DNA of 13,277 nucleotides from NCBI GenBank assembly GCA_003645115.1, contig QNEG01000015.1, positions 1 to 13,277 on the forward strand, written 5' to 3'. Made by a program: the position numbers and the translations under genes. Position 1 is the stretch's first letter, and each line of letters opens with the position of its first letter. This document shows, one piece after another, positions 6,342 through 13,277 of this stretch. The DNA is from a bacterium. GTDB taxonomy: Bacteria > UBP14 > UBA6098 > B30-G16. The notes beneath the pieces were generated by a model. The model saw only the letters and a program-made list of their open reading frames with translations, did no database searches and had not been told where the DNA came from.

Positions 6342-9300
6342 TTACGGTATTCGAATAGTAGCCTTAAGTCCGACATCGATTTCGACCAATCCATAGTAAT
6401 CTGAAGAACTGGGTGCAACCAATTGGAAGAACAGGTATAAGTTTTGTGAAGATGTCAATCTTCCGCCATATGGACCGAATTCGGGCGTTGGGTCCTCCGA
6501 GGCATCGGTTGCCTTAACAAATGTTGCATATTTCAGATAATCCTGAATTGGACTATAGTATCCCGGTGCAGATAATGAATTCTCAAATCTGGCTCTGAGC
6601 GAGACTACATTTGCATCACCGCCACTGGTAGTGAATGCCCAGGAGACATCAGCACCGAGTGTGTCTATGCAAGCGAGCACCGCTAACCACAATTGAGCAT
6701 CCACTGTGCCGCAATTTATAACCGTGATAGCATCATCCGCACTCATACTATAAGTAGCAGTGGGTTCTATAATCGTATCGGAAGTGGGGACCCAGACCAC
6801 AGAGTCCGGAAGTATCCCATCCTGCCATAATTCGATACAAATCATATATTCTATTCCCTCATACCAGGCGATAAATGTATCCGGTGCATCGACAGCAAAT
6901 GATGAATGAAGTGAATCTGTCTCGCCATCGCTCCAGCGATAGAAAGTGTATAAAGAATCGCCTACAGTATCTTTTTCAGAGACTGCGAATGAGATAACTG
7001 TTCCACCATCGACCCAGAAATAGTATTCACCTACTCCACAAACAATAGTGTCTGGTGGATATATACAACCGTGCGTTTGCAATGCGCCCGATGCACTATC
7101 TCGTTTCTCGATTACTATCAGATACTGAGCATCATACATCGCAATAAATGTGTCCGGTGCGGTAATATTAACTGTCCTGCTGGTATCGGTGATTGCGTCG
7201 TCCCACTGGTTGAAATAATACATCTCTCCATCGGTGCTATCTGGAGTGGAAATAGCGATATCGTGGTCGGAGCCATCCTCCCACCAGAATTCCTGATATA
7301 CCGATGCGCCACCACTATATGGAGTTCCATCCACATAAAGTTCTCCATAAGTATTCTCTGGCGGGTCTTTTTCTACCACCACTAAATGTTCCAATACATA
7401 TTCTGCCACAAATTCTGCATCGGCAGAAATTATCTCATCTCTATTGGTATCGGTAACAGCATCCGACCATTGGATGAACCTATATCTGGACAATCCAGAA
7501 ATATCGGGATTGGATACCGCTATACTCACCGATGACGAAGTTTCTACATACAGGGTTTCGGCGGAGATTCCCCATCGCCATTCACCATCGATTCCAATAC
7601 CGCCCCAGATATCTGTATCGGGTGTCTTCCGAACTATCAACCGAGATACATTTGCCTCGTCATCCCAAAGCCATTCTACACCAGATGGCTGATCGATTAC
7701 GAAGCAGAAATCGGTGAATGACGCACTATCCAGCGCACCCCATCCAGCATATCCGATACATCTCCAGGTGCCATCGATAGGATCTACCTCGCCACATACA
7801 GAATCTCCATCATTATACCAGTGAGTTCCTACAGGGGGGTCAGGTGAACCGTGTTCACTAATAACTCGGAAGGGCCACCTGATAGTATCGCCCCATTGCC
7901 AGACAATCCAGGAATCCTCGGTGATATCGAAATCGGTGAAATTGGTGTCGCCAGTTGCGGGAACACTACCATCGCCGACCCAGCCGTTGTTATATACCCA
8001 CTCTGAACCAGTCCATACAGATTCTTGCACCTCGGCGTGAACGGAATCGCCATAAGCATAACTGATGATTCCGACCGGCGGGTCGGGGTCACCATATTCA
8101 GACCACACAGTCAAATAAACTACAGTGACTGTATCGTCCATCCAATACCAATGGACTTCGGATGGTTCGAGTATGGTAAATGTGAAGTTTGTGCTGGTAT
8201 CTGTAGTTGCGGAACCAGACCCGATATGTCCGCCACATTGCATACCATCGGCGGGCGATGTGACCGAACAATTTACATCGCTGGCAGCATCATACCAGTT
8301 CAATCCAAATGGAGTTGGAGTGTCATATCCATCGGGATTGGATGGCGTAACTCCCTCGTTGGTAACCAATAATGGGAATCTCAACACGCCATCCCATACC
8401 CATACTAGTTGCGAATATTCATTAAGAGTAAATGATACATCATAAGGAGTAGGATCAACGCCTGAAGTATCAGTGGGGACAGAACCAGAACCCCAATAAC
8501 CGGTGCAAGTATGTCCATCCCATGGCGATGTAACCGATGCGGTCAAATCGGTGGCAATAGGATAACAACTGGTTCCCATCGGTGGAACTGGAGAATCATA
8601 TTCCGACCACACATCCAGACAAACGATAGTAGTATCCTCATCGAACCATCGCCAGTGAATCCAGGTGGGTTCATCCAAATAGAATGAAACAGTGGTAGCA
8701 TCATCTGCAAATGGGATAGAGCCACTTGCCCAATATCCTACACATTGCATACCATCGGCAGGCGATGTAACGGAAGCATTTATCAATGTATCCACAGGAT
8801 ACCAATGTGTTCCTACTGTGGGGGCTGGGGCATCATAACCATCCACGGGGTCGAAACCCATACCATCGTTCTCTACTATAAGCGGGATTCTGCAATCGCT
8901 ATCCCAGCACCATACAATCCATGAATTTTCATCTATTACGAACCCGAAAGAATTACCCACGCCAGAAGCGGGGACAGAGCCTCCGCCGAGCCATCCGGTG
9001 CAATAGTGAGTATCGGTTCCTACCACTACCATATTTTCCACTCGAGCCAAAACTGATGTTCCCGGGATATATACGGTGGTGGTATCTGCTGGCATTGGGT
9101 GTCCATAAGGCGAAAAAACAACCAATGTGCATAACGAGGATAGGTCATCGGTGGTATCCCATTCCCAGGTAATAGTGGATGGTTGGTCGATAATGAACCA
9201 GAAATAATCTCCCGAACCAATAGATGGAGCAGCACCTGTTCCGCTGAAACCTGAGCAAACAGCCCATAATCCACCGCCGATGTCTATAATCGGGTCGGTA

Positions 9301-10253
9301 ATATAACCCTCCACAGAATCTCCTGCCGGATACCAATTATGACCATCAGGAACGGGGGTATCGTGAACCGATACAACATCCAGACTGTAGAAAATATCAT
9401 AAACAGCCGTGTCTGTAATATTATCGGTCATAGTTAAATCTAAGAAAGTATCGGTGACTCCACTAACTGCCCATTGGTCGAAAATTGCTATTATAGTATC
9501 GCCAAAATTAACCGAATCAGCTACATCGATATGGACACCGACTCCGGCAGAATAAGTTCCAATGTATGGTGCAGGTTCTGCTGCGCCATCTACCCACAGC
9601 GAGCAAAGTTCATCGGTGGTGTGCAATTCGAGAGTATAAGCAGTAGTATTCACATATACCGAATCAATATCCACAATAACAATAGTGGTATCCCAGGTAG
9701 GGACATTGGTAGCCAGGTCGTGTCCACGGACACGGAAATAATACCAGTGCGCATCTGCCATTCCATATAGGGTTTCGAAAGTATCCGATGTTCCCATATC
9801 CAAATCGGTCCATACATCTGGGGCATCGTCATCTCTGCGATATTGGACATCATATACCCATATTCCCCATCCGGGACCTTCCTCGGAAGTGGTATCCTGT
9901 CCAGTCCATTGGACTATCACAGAATCCACAGTAATGGTATCGGTGGCAATAATTGTTCCCAGTAATTGAGTGAAAGGTGGTCTCCAGTCCAGGTCGATTT
10001 TTCTAAAACCGGGATGAACGAGATATGTCGCTCCACTAATCCAGTTAGTATCGCCGATAGCGGTGCCCTGTCCGATTGCGCAGGACATCCGGTAACTTGT
10101 TGACCAGATAGTGTCGCCCTCGCTACCGCCGGCATCGATTGTGGACCATTCCAGTTGATACGACTGGCAAAAACTCACCGACACTAGCATTATACCAGTG
10201 CAAAGGAGGGCAAATAATACCTTCCTAATACAGAACCAATTCTGCTTTCCCAT
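6342..10253 (-). CDS. Secreted 1303-residue modular repeat protein, probable surface protein
   Basis: A very large exported protein with no named function. In order: signal peptide (1-30, with basic residues before a hydrophobic stretch); an N-terminal module common in secreted proteins of candidate phyla (I-D-A-G-G at 39-43, I-G-Q-G at 60-63, ending P-G-F at 81-83); a fibronectin-III-like domain (about 100-198); one Y-x-F-x-x-W-type repeat (206-289); seven repeats of about 80 residues (290-869); three more W-type repeats (871-1133); and a C-terminal beta-sandwich (about 1163-1303). That last domain matches the second half of the protein encoded at 6-887 (I-N-x-G at 1179-1182, L-x-A-x-F at 1219-1223, V-A-P-S-S-S at 1279-1284). 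The protein is strongly acidic, with no lysine from 86 to 875. The start at 10253 was chosen over ATG 10295 because it has A-A-G-G-G-G-G six bases upstream and opens directly on the signal peptide. A terminator lies 51 bases downstream. Surface adhesion or a structural role is inferred only. Confidence 0.88.
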   Translation of the reverse strand: MGKQNWFCIRKVLFALLCTGIMLVSVSFCQSYQLEWSTIDAGGSEGDTIWSTSYRMSCAIGQGTAIGDTNWISGATYLVHPGFRKIDLDWRPPFTQLLGTIIATDTITVDSVIVQWTGQDTTSEEGPGWGIWVYDVQYRRDDDAPDVWTDLDMGTSDTFETLYGMADAHWYYFRVRGHDLATNVPTWDTTIVIVDIDSVYVNTTAYTLELHTTDELCSLWVDGAAEPAPYIGTYSAGVGVHIDVADSVNFGDTIIAIFDQWAVSGVTDTFLDLTMTDNITDTAVYDIFYSLDVVSVHDTPVPDGHNWYPAGDSVEGYITDPIIDIGGGLWAVCSGFSGTGAAPSIGSGDYFWFIIDQPSTITWEWDTTDDLSSLCTLVVFSPYGHPMPADTTTVYIPGTSVLARVENMVVVGTDTHYCTGWLGGGSVPASGVGNSFGFVIDENSWIVWCWDSDCRIPLIVENDGMGFDPVDGYDAPAPTVGTHWYPVDTLINASVTSPADGMQCVGYWASGSIPFADDATTVSFYLDEPTWIHWRWFDEDTTIVCLDVWSEYDSPVPPMGTSCYPIATDLTASVTSPWDGHTCTGYWGSGSVPTDTSGVDPTPYDVSFTLNEYSQLVWVWDGVLRFPLLVTNEGVTPSNPDGYDTPTPFGLNWYDAASDVNCSVTSPADGMQCGGHIGSGSATTDTSTNFTFTILEPSEVHWYWMDDTVTVVYLTVWSEYGDPDPPVGIISYAYGDSVHAEVQESVWTGSEWVYNNGWVGDGSVPATGDTNFTDFDITEDSWIVWQWGDTIRWPFRVISEHGSPDPPVGTHWYNDGDSVCGEVDPIDGTWRCIGYAGWGALDSASFTDFCFVIDQPSGVEWLWDDEANVSRLIVRKTPDTDIWGGIGIDGEWRWGISAETLYVETSSSVSIAVSNPDISGLSRYRFIQWSDAVTDTNRDEIISADAEFVAEYVLEHLVVVEKDPPENTYGELYVDGTPYSGGASVYQEFWWEDGSDHDIAISTPDSTDGEMYYFNQWDDAITDTSRTVNITAPDTFIAMYDAQYLIVIEKRDSASGALQTHGCIYPPDTIVCGVGEYYFWVDGGTVISFAVSEKDTVGDSLYTFYRWSDGETDSLHSSFAVDAPDTFIAWYEGIEYMICIELWQDGILPDSVVWVPTSDTIIEPTATYSMSADDAITVINCGTVDAQLWLAVLACIDTLGADVSWAFTTSGGDANVVSLRARFENSLSAPGYYSPIQDYLKYATFVKATDASEDPTPEFGPYGGRLTSSQNLYLFFQLVAPSSSDYYGLVEIDVGLKATIRIP
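6855..7643 (-). repeat. Three W-type beta repeats in the 1303-residue protein
   Basis: Residues 871-953, 954-1042 and 1043-1133 each end in a related motif: Y-R-F-I-Q-W-S-D-A, Y-Y-F-N-Q-W-D-D-A and Y-T-F-Y-R-W-S-D-G, followed by T-D-(T/S) and, 13-20 residues later, (F/Y)-(V/I)-A-x-Y. This resembles the InlB B-repeat / bacterial repeat style of surface proteins. A diverged fourth copy lies apart, at residues 206-289, before the seven-repeat block, so the two repeat types are nested. Confidence 0.75.
7644..9386 (-). repeat. Seven tandem repeats of about 80 residues in the 1303-residue protein
   Basis: Units lie at residues 290-375, 376-456, 457-544, 545-626, 627-711, 712-793 and 794-869. The shared pattern is L-x-V-x-S-x-x-G-x-P-x-P-P-x-G, then W-Y, then S-V-x-A-x-V, then D-G-x-x-C-x-G-Y-x-G-S-G-S-V-P, and finally F-x-(I/L)-x-E-x-S-x-I-x-W-x-W. 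Units alternate in type: 3 and 5 open P-L-(I/L)-V and contain D-G-Y-D, while 4 and 6 open L-(D/T)-V-W-S-E-Y, so 3+4 and 5+6 look like copies of a two-unit block. At DNA level 8234-8268 and 8741-8775 differ at about three of 35 positions, 507 bp apart. Confidence 0.88.
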
Positions 10254-10259
10254 AGATAA

Positions 10260-10266
10260 CCCCCTT
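10260..10266 (-). promoter_or_regulatory. Ribosome-binding site fixing the start of the 1303-residue protein
   Basis: A-A-G-G-G-G-G lies six bases upstream of the ATG at 10253 on the minus strand and resembles the site in front of pilC. It sits in the loop of a small A-T-A-A-C / G-T-T-A-T inverted repeat. The alternative ATG at 10295 has G-G-G-G-G directly abutting it, with no spacing, and would add 14 residues before the signal peptide. Confidence 0.65.
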
Positions 10267-10344
10267 GTTATAAGGATACCCTTTGTCAAGAGCATCCCCC
10301 TATTTTAATTTATAAACTCTACTTATAATAATCAAGTTTTTTCT

Positions 10345-13086
10345 TTATTTTTTTATTAAATTACTTTTCCCATTTAATTTCTTTTCGTCCAAATACTTAT
10401 GTTCACTGTTTGATACAGAAATAGTTTTCGGTTGATTTTTTTGATTTATATTCACTTTTCTCAATGAATTTGGTCTAATTTTATTACTTTGTTTACTAAC
10501 TAAATCGAATCGTCTATTTTCAAAACCCTTTCTTTTTGCTACTACTCTCCAATCGAAAGTAGCATCAGATTTTCCCTCGGCGAGTTCGATTACTTCGAAA
10601 CCATCCTGATGTTTTACTACAGCGACACCATTGCATTCTGGGTCGGTAAGTTGAATAAATACTTTCATCGGATAGTCTTTGTTTATGGTAACAATTCCCA
10701 GAAAATCTTTATGGAGTTGGATATATGCTTTTCCATTTTCCAATTGTCCTGACCCGAAATCCTCGAACCATATTTCAGGCGATTCCTGGCAATATACAGC
10801 GTGCCAACCGTCTTTGTCTTGAATTGCCGCTGATTTCGGACCGCTGCAAAATATGTCGCCGTTTATATATACATCGCCAACAAAATATCCCGCCCAATCA
10901 CTTATAACATCTTCGCATTGTCCGTATATTCCCACATCGGTGCCGGATGCGTAGTTTGCGGCATATCCGACAATGCCTATATTCGCTGCCGCTGTGCTGT
11001 TGCCCTCACCTTGAACGCCGATATTGGCGATTCCAACAACTCCATATCCTCCGGTCGCATCATCGCTGGTGCCATAGACGCCATAAGATTGTGTGGTGGT
11101 ATCGCCCCAGCCGAATACTCCAACATTATCGCTATATCCGACTACACCTGCGCCATTGGTAATTCCACCAGGAAGGACTAAATCGTTATCTGCGCCGTGG
11201 ACACCGATACCATCTGTTGCCTCACTTCTACCCAGCACACCGAAACTTCCACCGGTAGTATCGCCGAATCCAAATACTCCGACCTCACGGCTGTTTCCGA
11301 TAACTCCGGCACCACGAGAAAGGATATTAGTAACATCGAGATTGTTTCCTACACCGATTACAGCGATTCCAGAATCGGCATAATTCATTCCATAAAGTGG
11401 GACACCCAATGCGATTATAGAATCGGATACATCTTTTTCTGTCCCTGTGGAACAGGTAGCGAATACTGAATAATTATATCCGCTGGTGGTATTGGACAGG
11501 CTTTGTGCTCGAAGTGCGATACCGTTCTCATCGTTGGTTTGAGCAAAACATCCCCATGAATAATCAGTAGTATCACCTGCAAAGAACCCACCGATATTTG
11601 GAGATAGCCCGGTGACAGCTGTTGCCGTATACCAGCTACCTGAATAACCTGCAATTTCACCGAACACAGCGCCATCATTTCCACCACCGGAACCATAAAC
11701 ACCCCATCCGATGCTATCTCCGGGAGAGATACCCCATACACCGGTTCCATATTTGCTGGTAGCGAAACCATATACACCTGTTCCGTTGGTATCTGCGGAA
11801 GAGATGAAATAACCACCAAAACCATCGGTTTCGCCTGAAGAACCATACACAGCGGTATCAGCTACTGCGTATAATCCTCGGTTGCCGCCCTGAGCATAGA
11901 CAGCTTCATTGGCATCTGTTCCCAAAGCGTAAACACCAGCAGTTCCGCCGGATGTAGCCTCACCATAAATACCGATATCACCGACACCATAGGCACCTCG
12001 AAGCACTCCTCGAACTTCCACTCCATATCCGGTGGAACTATTGAAATATCCGCCGGTGCTATTTCCGCCATTATAATAAAAACCATAGCTTTCGCCATCA
12101 TCATAAACTCTTGCGTTCGTGTTATTATTCGCTTGAATATATGAACCCGCATCGGTCCATTGTCCTCGAGAAGCTTGAATGGAATCCTGGACAGCTGTGG
12201 TAAGTTCAGCCCATTCTACTGCGCCGTTTGCCAAGTCGATAACACCGCTGGAATTAACTGTAGCATCGCCGGAGAACCAGCTATTATCCACCGACACCGT
12301 TCCTGTTCCAGTGATAGGATTCGGGGAGCAAAAAATTCCATTACCTTGAGAGATACTGATAGAAGTTCCTCCTGAGCCGGTATCATCTTCGGCTGGCGCC
12401 CAGGTGGAACCATTCCATTTTAGAACTTCTCCGCTGGATGGTGCAGTAGAGGATACATCAGACAAATCTGCGATTACATTATCGGATAGGTTATCCGCTT
12501 CATTATCGATAGTAATATCCCAGTTAGTTCCGGCTTCGGTTATGCGAAGAATATCCTCGCCAGCGGTTTCATAAGATGCTGCGGTGATTAGCTCGTTATT
12601 GGGGTCGGGGTCGGCATCATTTACATCGTCGGTGCCATCGGCGAAACCAGCTGGGACATTTCGAATGCTATCCCATTGAGCGATGAAAGTATCTTGGACA
12701 GCACCGCCACCGATAGCGGAATCTGCGATAGCAGCACGGTAAGAATATCCTACCGATGTCATCTGAATTCTCGGAGACATAACTTCACCTTCCACTACCA
12801 ATTCCAGCCAGTATTGTGTATCGAATGGTAAGTTTATGGGATTAGTAGTTCCCACGACTATATATAGTAGCCCTATTCTCACCAATACGCCCGAGTGTGT
12901 TTCAGACCACAATTCCGTTCCGCCGGTGGCGTCATCGAAAATTCTGAATGTAATGTCGTATGTTCCATCCAGCGCCACACCGGATGTATCGGTCACTTTC
13001 CCTTGATAATTCATCACCAGCGGAATACTGAACAATAACGAAAACCACAGTAATGAAATAGTGCTTATTTTAGTCATCCTAAACAT
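10345..13086 (-). CDS. Secreted 913-residue Gly-rich fibre-like surface protein
   Basis: An exported protein without a named function. In order: signal peptide (about 1-25); an N-terminal domain frequent in secreted proteins of many phyla (N-Y-Q-G-K-V at 26-31, G-T-Y-D-I-T-F-R at 41-48, L-W-S-E-T-H at 59-64, Y-W-L-E-L at 92-96, P-R-I-Q-M-T-S-V-G-Y at 105-114); a linker with N-L-S-D-N (199-203) and V-L-K-W-N-G-S-x-W-A-P (221-231), a phrase typical of fibre-like proteins; a long Gly-rich repeat region built on G-V-(Y/F)-G (about 333-735); a conserved C-terminal domain (about 738-860, with P-E-I-W-F-E-D at 770-776, N-G-K-A-Y-I at 784-789, P-M-K-V-F-I-Q-L-T at 806-814, R-V-V-A-K-R-K-G at 847-854); and an unusual Lys/Asn-rich tail (861-913). 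The repeat block suggests a beta-structured, possibly trimeric stalk, which is inferred. The start at 13086 has G-G-A-G-G-G six bases upstream. The large repeat-protein gene follows after 91 bases with no clear terminator between, so they may share a transcript. Confidence 0.88.
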   Translation of the reverse strand: MFRMTKISTISLLWFSLLFSIPLVMNYQGKVTDTSGVALDGTYDITFRIFDDATGGTELWSETHSGVLVRIGLLYIVVGTTNPINLPFDTQYWLELVVEGEVMSPRIQMTSVGYSYRAAIADSAIGGGAVQDTFIAQWDSIRNVPAGFADGTDDVNDADPDPNNELITAASYETAGEDILRITEAGTNWDITIDNEADNLSDNVIADLSDVSSTAPSSGEVLKWNGSTWAPAEDDTGSGGTSISISQGNGIFCSPNPITGTGTVSVDNSWFSGDATVNSSGVIDLANGAVEWAELTTAVQDSIQASRGQWTDAGSYIQANNNTNARVYDDGESYGFYYNGGNSTGGYFNSSTGYGVEVRGVLRGAYGVGDIGIYGEATSGGTAGVYALGTDANEAVYAQGGNRGLYAVADTAVYGSSGETDGFGGYFISSADTNGTGVYGFATSKYGTGVWGISPGDSIGWGVYGSGGGNDGAVFGEIAGYSGSWYTATAVTGLSPNIGGFFAGDTTDYSWGCFAQTNDENGIALRAQSLSNTTSGYNYSVFATCSTGTEKDVSDSIIALGVPLYGMNYADSGIAVIGVGNNLDVTNILSRGAGVIGNSREVGVFGFGDTTGGSFGVLGRSEATDGIGVHGADNDLVLPGGITNGAGVVGYSDNVGVFGWGDTTTQSYGVYGTSDDATGGYGVVGIANIGVQGEGNSTAAANIGIVGYAANYASGTDVGIYGQCEDVISDWAGYFVGDVYINGDIFCSGPKSAAIQDKDGWHAVYCQESPEIWFEDFGSGQLENGKAYIQLHKDFLGIVTINKDYPMKVFIQLTDPECNGVAVVKHQDGFEVIELAEGKSDATFDWRVVAKRKGFENRRFDLVSKQSNKIRPNSLRKVNINQKNQPKTISVSNSEHKYLDEKKLNGKSNLIKK
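10882..12090 (-). repeat. Gly-rich G-V-(Y/F)-G repeat region of the fibre-like protein
   Basis: Residues about 333-735 consist of irregular units of roughly 15-30 residues, most containing G-(V/I)-(Y/F/V)-G followed by a Ser/Thr/Asp-rich turn, often with G-D-T-T. Units drift in sequence, so this is an old array apart from the recent duplication listed separately. The period is too irregular for a pentapeptide- or hexapeptide-repeat family call. Confidence 0.75.
11071..11316 (-). repeat. Tandem duplication with a 159-bp period inside the fibre-like gene
   Basis: Residues 591-619 and 644-672 align with an offset of 53: (R/N)-G-A-G-V-(I/V)-G-x-S, then V-G-V-F-G-(F/W)-G-D-T-T, then S-(F/Y)-G-V-(L/Y)-G. 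At DNA level g-t-a-t-c-g-c-c begins at 11099 and again at 11258, 159 bases (53 codons) apart, with clear similarity through the following 60 bases. Confidence 0.7.
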
Positions 13087-13092
13087 AATCAT

Positions 13093-13098
13093 CCCTCC
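13093..13098 (-). promoter_or_regulatory. Ribosome-binding site fixing the start of the fibre-like protein
   Basis: G-G-A-G-G-G lies six bases upstream of the ATG at 13086 on the minus strand. It directly abuts the ATG at 13092, leaving no spacing, so the second in-frame ATG is the better start. The third (13077) would be 15 bases away. Confidence 0.65.
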
Positions 13099-13175
13099 AT
13101 ATTTTGAATTTTACTATAACAATAAAAATAAGAATATCGCTTATTATGTCTAACTTTTTTCTAACTATCTATCAT

Positions 13176-13277
13176 TCATTCCTGTGAATTTACATTATTA
13201 TTTTCATAATTAGCGGGGTCGGCTTCTGGGTGACGCTGATAAATTTTTGCTTTAGTTGGTTTCCCATCACCACGGAT
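13176..13277 (-). CDS. C-terminal end of an unidentified protein, cut by the window edge
   Basis: From the right edge an open frame runs on the minus strand for 33 codons to a TGA at 13178-13176. It reads I-R-G-D-G-K-P-T-K-A and continues K-I-Y-Q-R-H-P-E-A-D-P, ending N-S-Q-E. The frame has no stop back to the window edge and contains no start codon, and its composition (basic, then Asn-rich) looks like a natural polar C-terminus. I do not recognise the family. It lies 89 bases upstream of the fibre-like gene in the same direction; those bases are AT-rich and hold no convincing terminator or promoter. Its short visible length is the main doubt. Confidence 0.55.
   Translation of the reverse strand: MRGDGKPTKAKIYQRHPEADPANYENNNVNSQE

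Noticed and set aside
7071..8445. Open frames on the plus strand inside the 1303-residue protein gene (for example 7071-7385 and 8125-8445)
   Set aside because: They are antisense to a clear secreted repeat protein, have no ribosome-binding sites or recognisable domains, and their repetition simply mirrors the repeats on the other strand.
7644..9386. Regular DNA repeats considered as a CRISPR or intergenic repeat array
   Set aside because: They lie in frame within one long coding sequence, diverge as protein repeats do, and have no spacer/repeat alternation.
10284..10289. T-T-G-A-C-A on the minus strand upstream of the 1303-residue protein, read as a -35 element
   Set aside because: No -10-like hexamer at 16-18 bases; the space is occupied by the ribosome-binding site and start codon.
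10309..10335. T-T-G-A-T-T and T-A-T-A-A-A with a 15-base spacer between the two surface genes, read as a promoter
   Set aside because: The spacer is short and the region is so AT-rich that chance matches are expected; too weak to list as a feature.
10918..11469. Repetitive plus-strand open frames opposite the fibre-like gene
   Set aside because: They are low-complexity shadows of Gly-rich codons read in reverse complement; no start signals.
13127..13145. A-A-T-A-A-G / C-T-T-A-T-T inverted repeat followed by a T-rich run on the minus strand, read as a terminator for the edge gene
   Set aside because: The stem is six mostly A/T pairs and would be unstable; the surrounding bases are generally AT-rich.

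Overview
The window looks like chromosome from an uncultivated Gram-negative bacterium of the FCB / candidate-phylum type (WOR-3-, Cloacimonadota- or TA06-like). This is an inference from the style of the genes: type IV pilus genes beside very large, Asp/Thr/Gly-rich secreted repeat proteins whose N-terminal modules are common in such genomes. No ribosomal or other marker gene is present to fix the lineage. The DNA is moderately AT-rich and almost entirely coding, with no stretch over 300 bases lacking a gene. I saw no RNA gene, insertion sequence, CRISPR array or attachment site.

Plus strand, 6-5017: a tight four-gene unit. It encodes a secreted two-domain protein with a calcium-loop motif (6-887), the pilus retraction ATPase PilT (909-2039), the inner-membrane platform protein PilC (2061-3263) and a membrane-bound, PAS-containing histidine kinase of PilS type (3290-5017). 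Gaps are 21, 21 and 26 bases. The assembly ATPase, the pilins and the kinase's response regulator are not in the window.

Minus strand, 13277-5020: the tail of an unidentified gene entering from the right edge (13277-13176); a 913-residue secreted fibre-like protein (13086-10345); a 1303-residue secreted modular repeat protein (10253-6342); an intrinsic terminator (6290-6257); an 8-bp inverted repeat (6258-6232); and a NamZ/DUF1343 N-acetylmuramidase-family enzyme without a signal peptide (6195-5020). The NamZ gene and the kinase gene converge with 2 bases between their stop codons.

The two halves are linked by one domain. The C-terminal half of the first secreted protein and the C-terminal domain of the 1303-residue repeat protein share three motifs at nearly identical spacing, so they appear to carry the same beta-sandwich module. 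The simplest reading is a surface-interaction locus: pilus retraction and its sensor on one side, large acidic surface proteins on the other. The 1303-residue protein shows fresh internal duplication (a two-repeat unit copied at a 507-bp period) and a 790-residue stretch without a single lysine. Five start sites share a purine-rich ribosome-binding site, six bases upstream of the start in four of them; this was used to revise three minus-strand starts.
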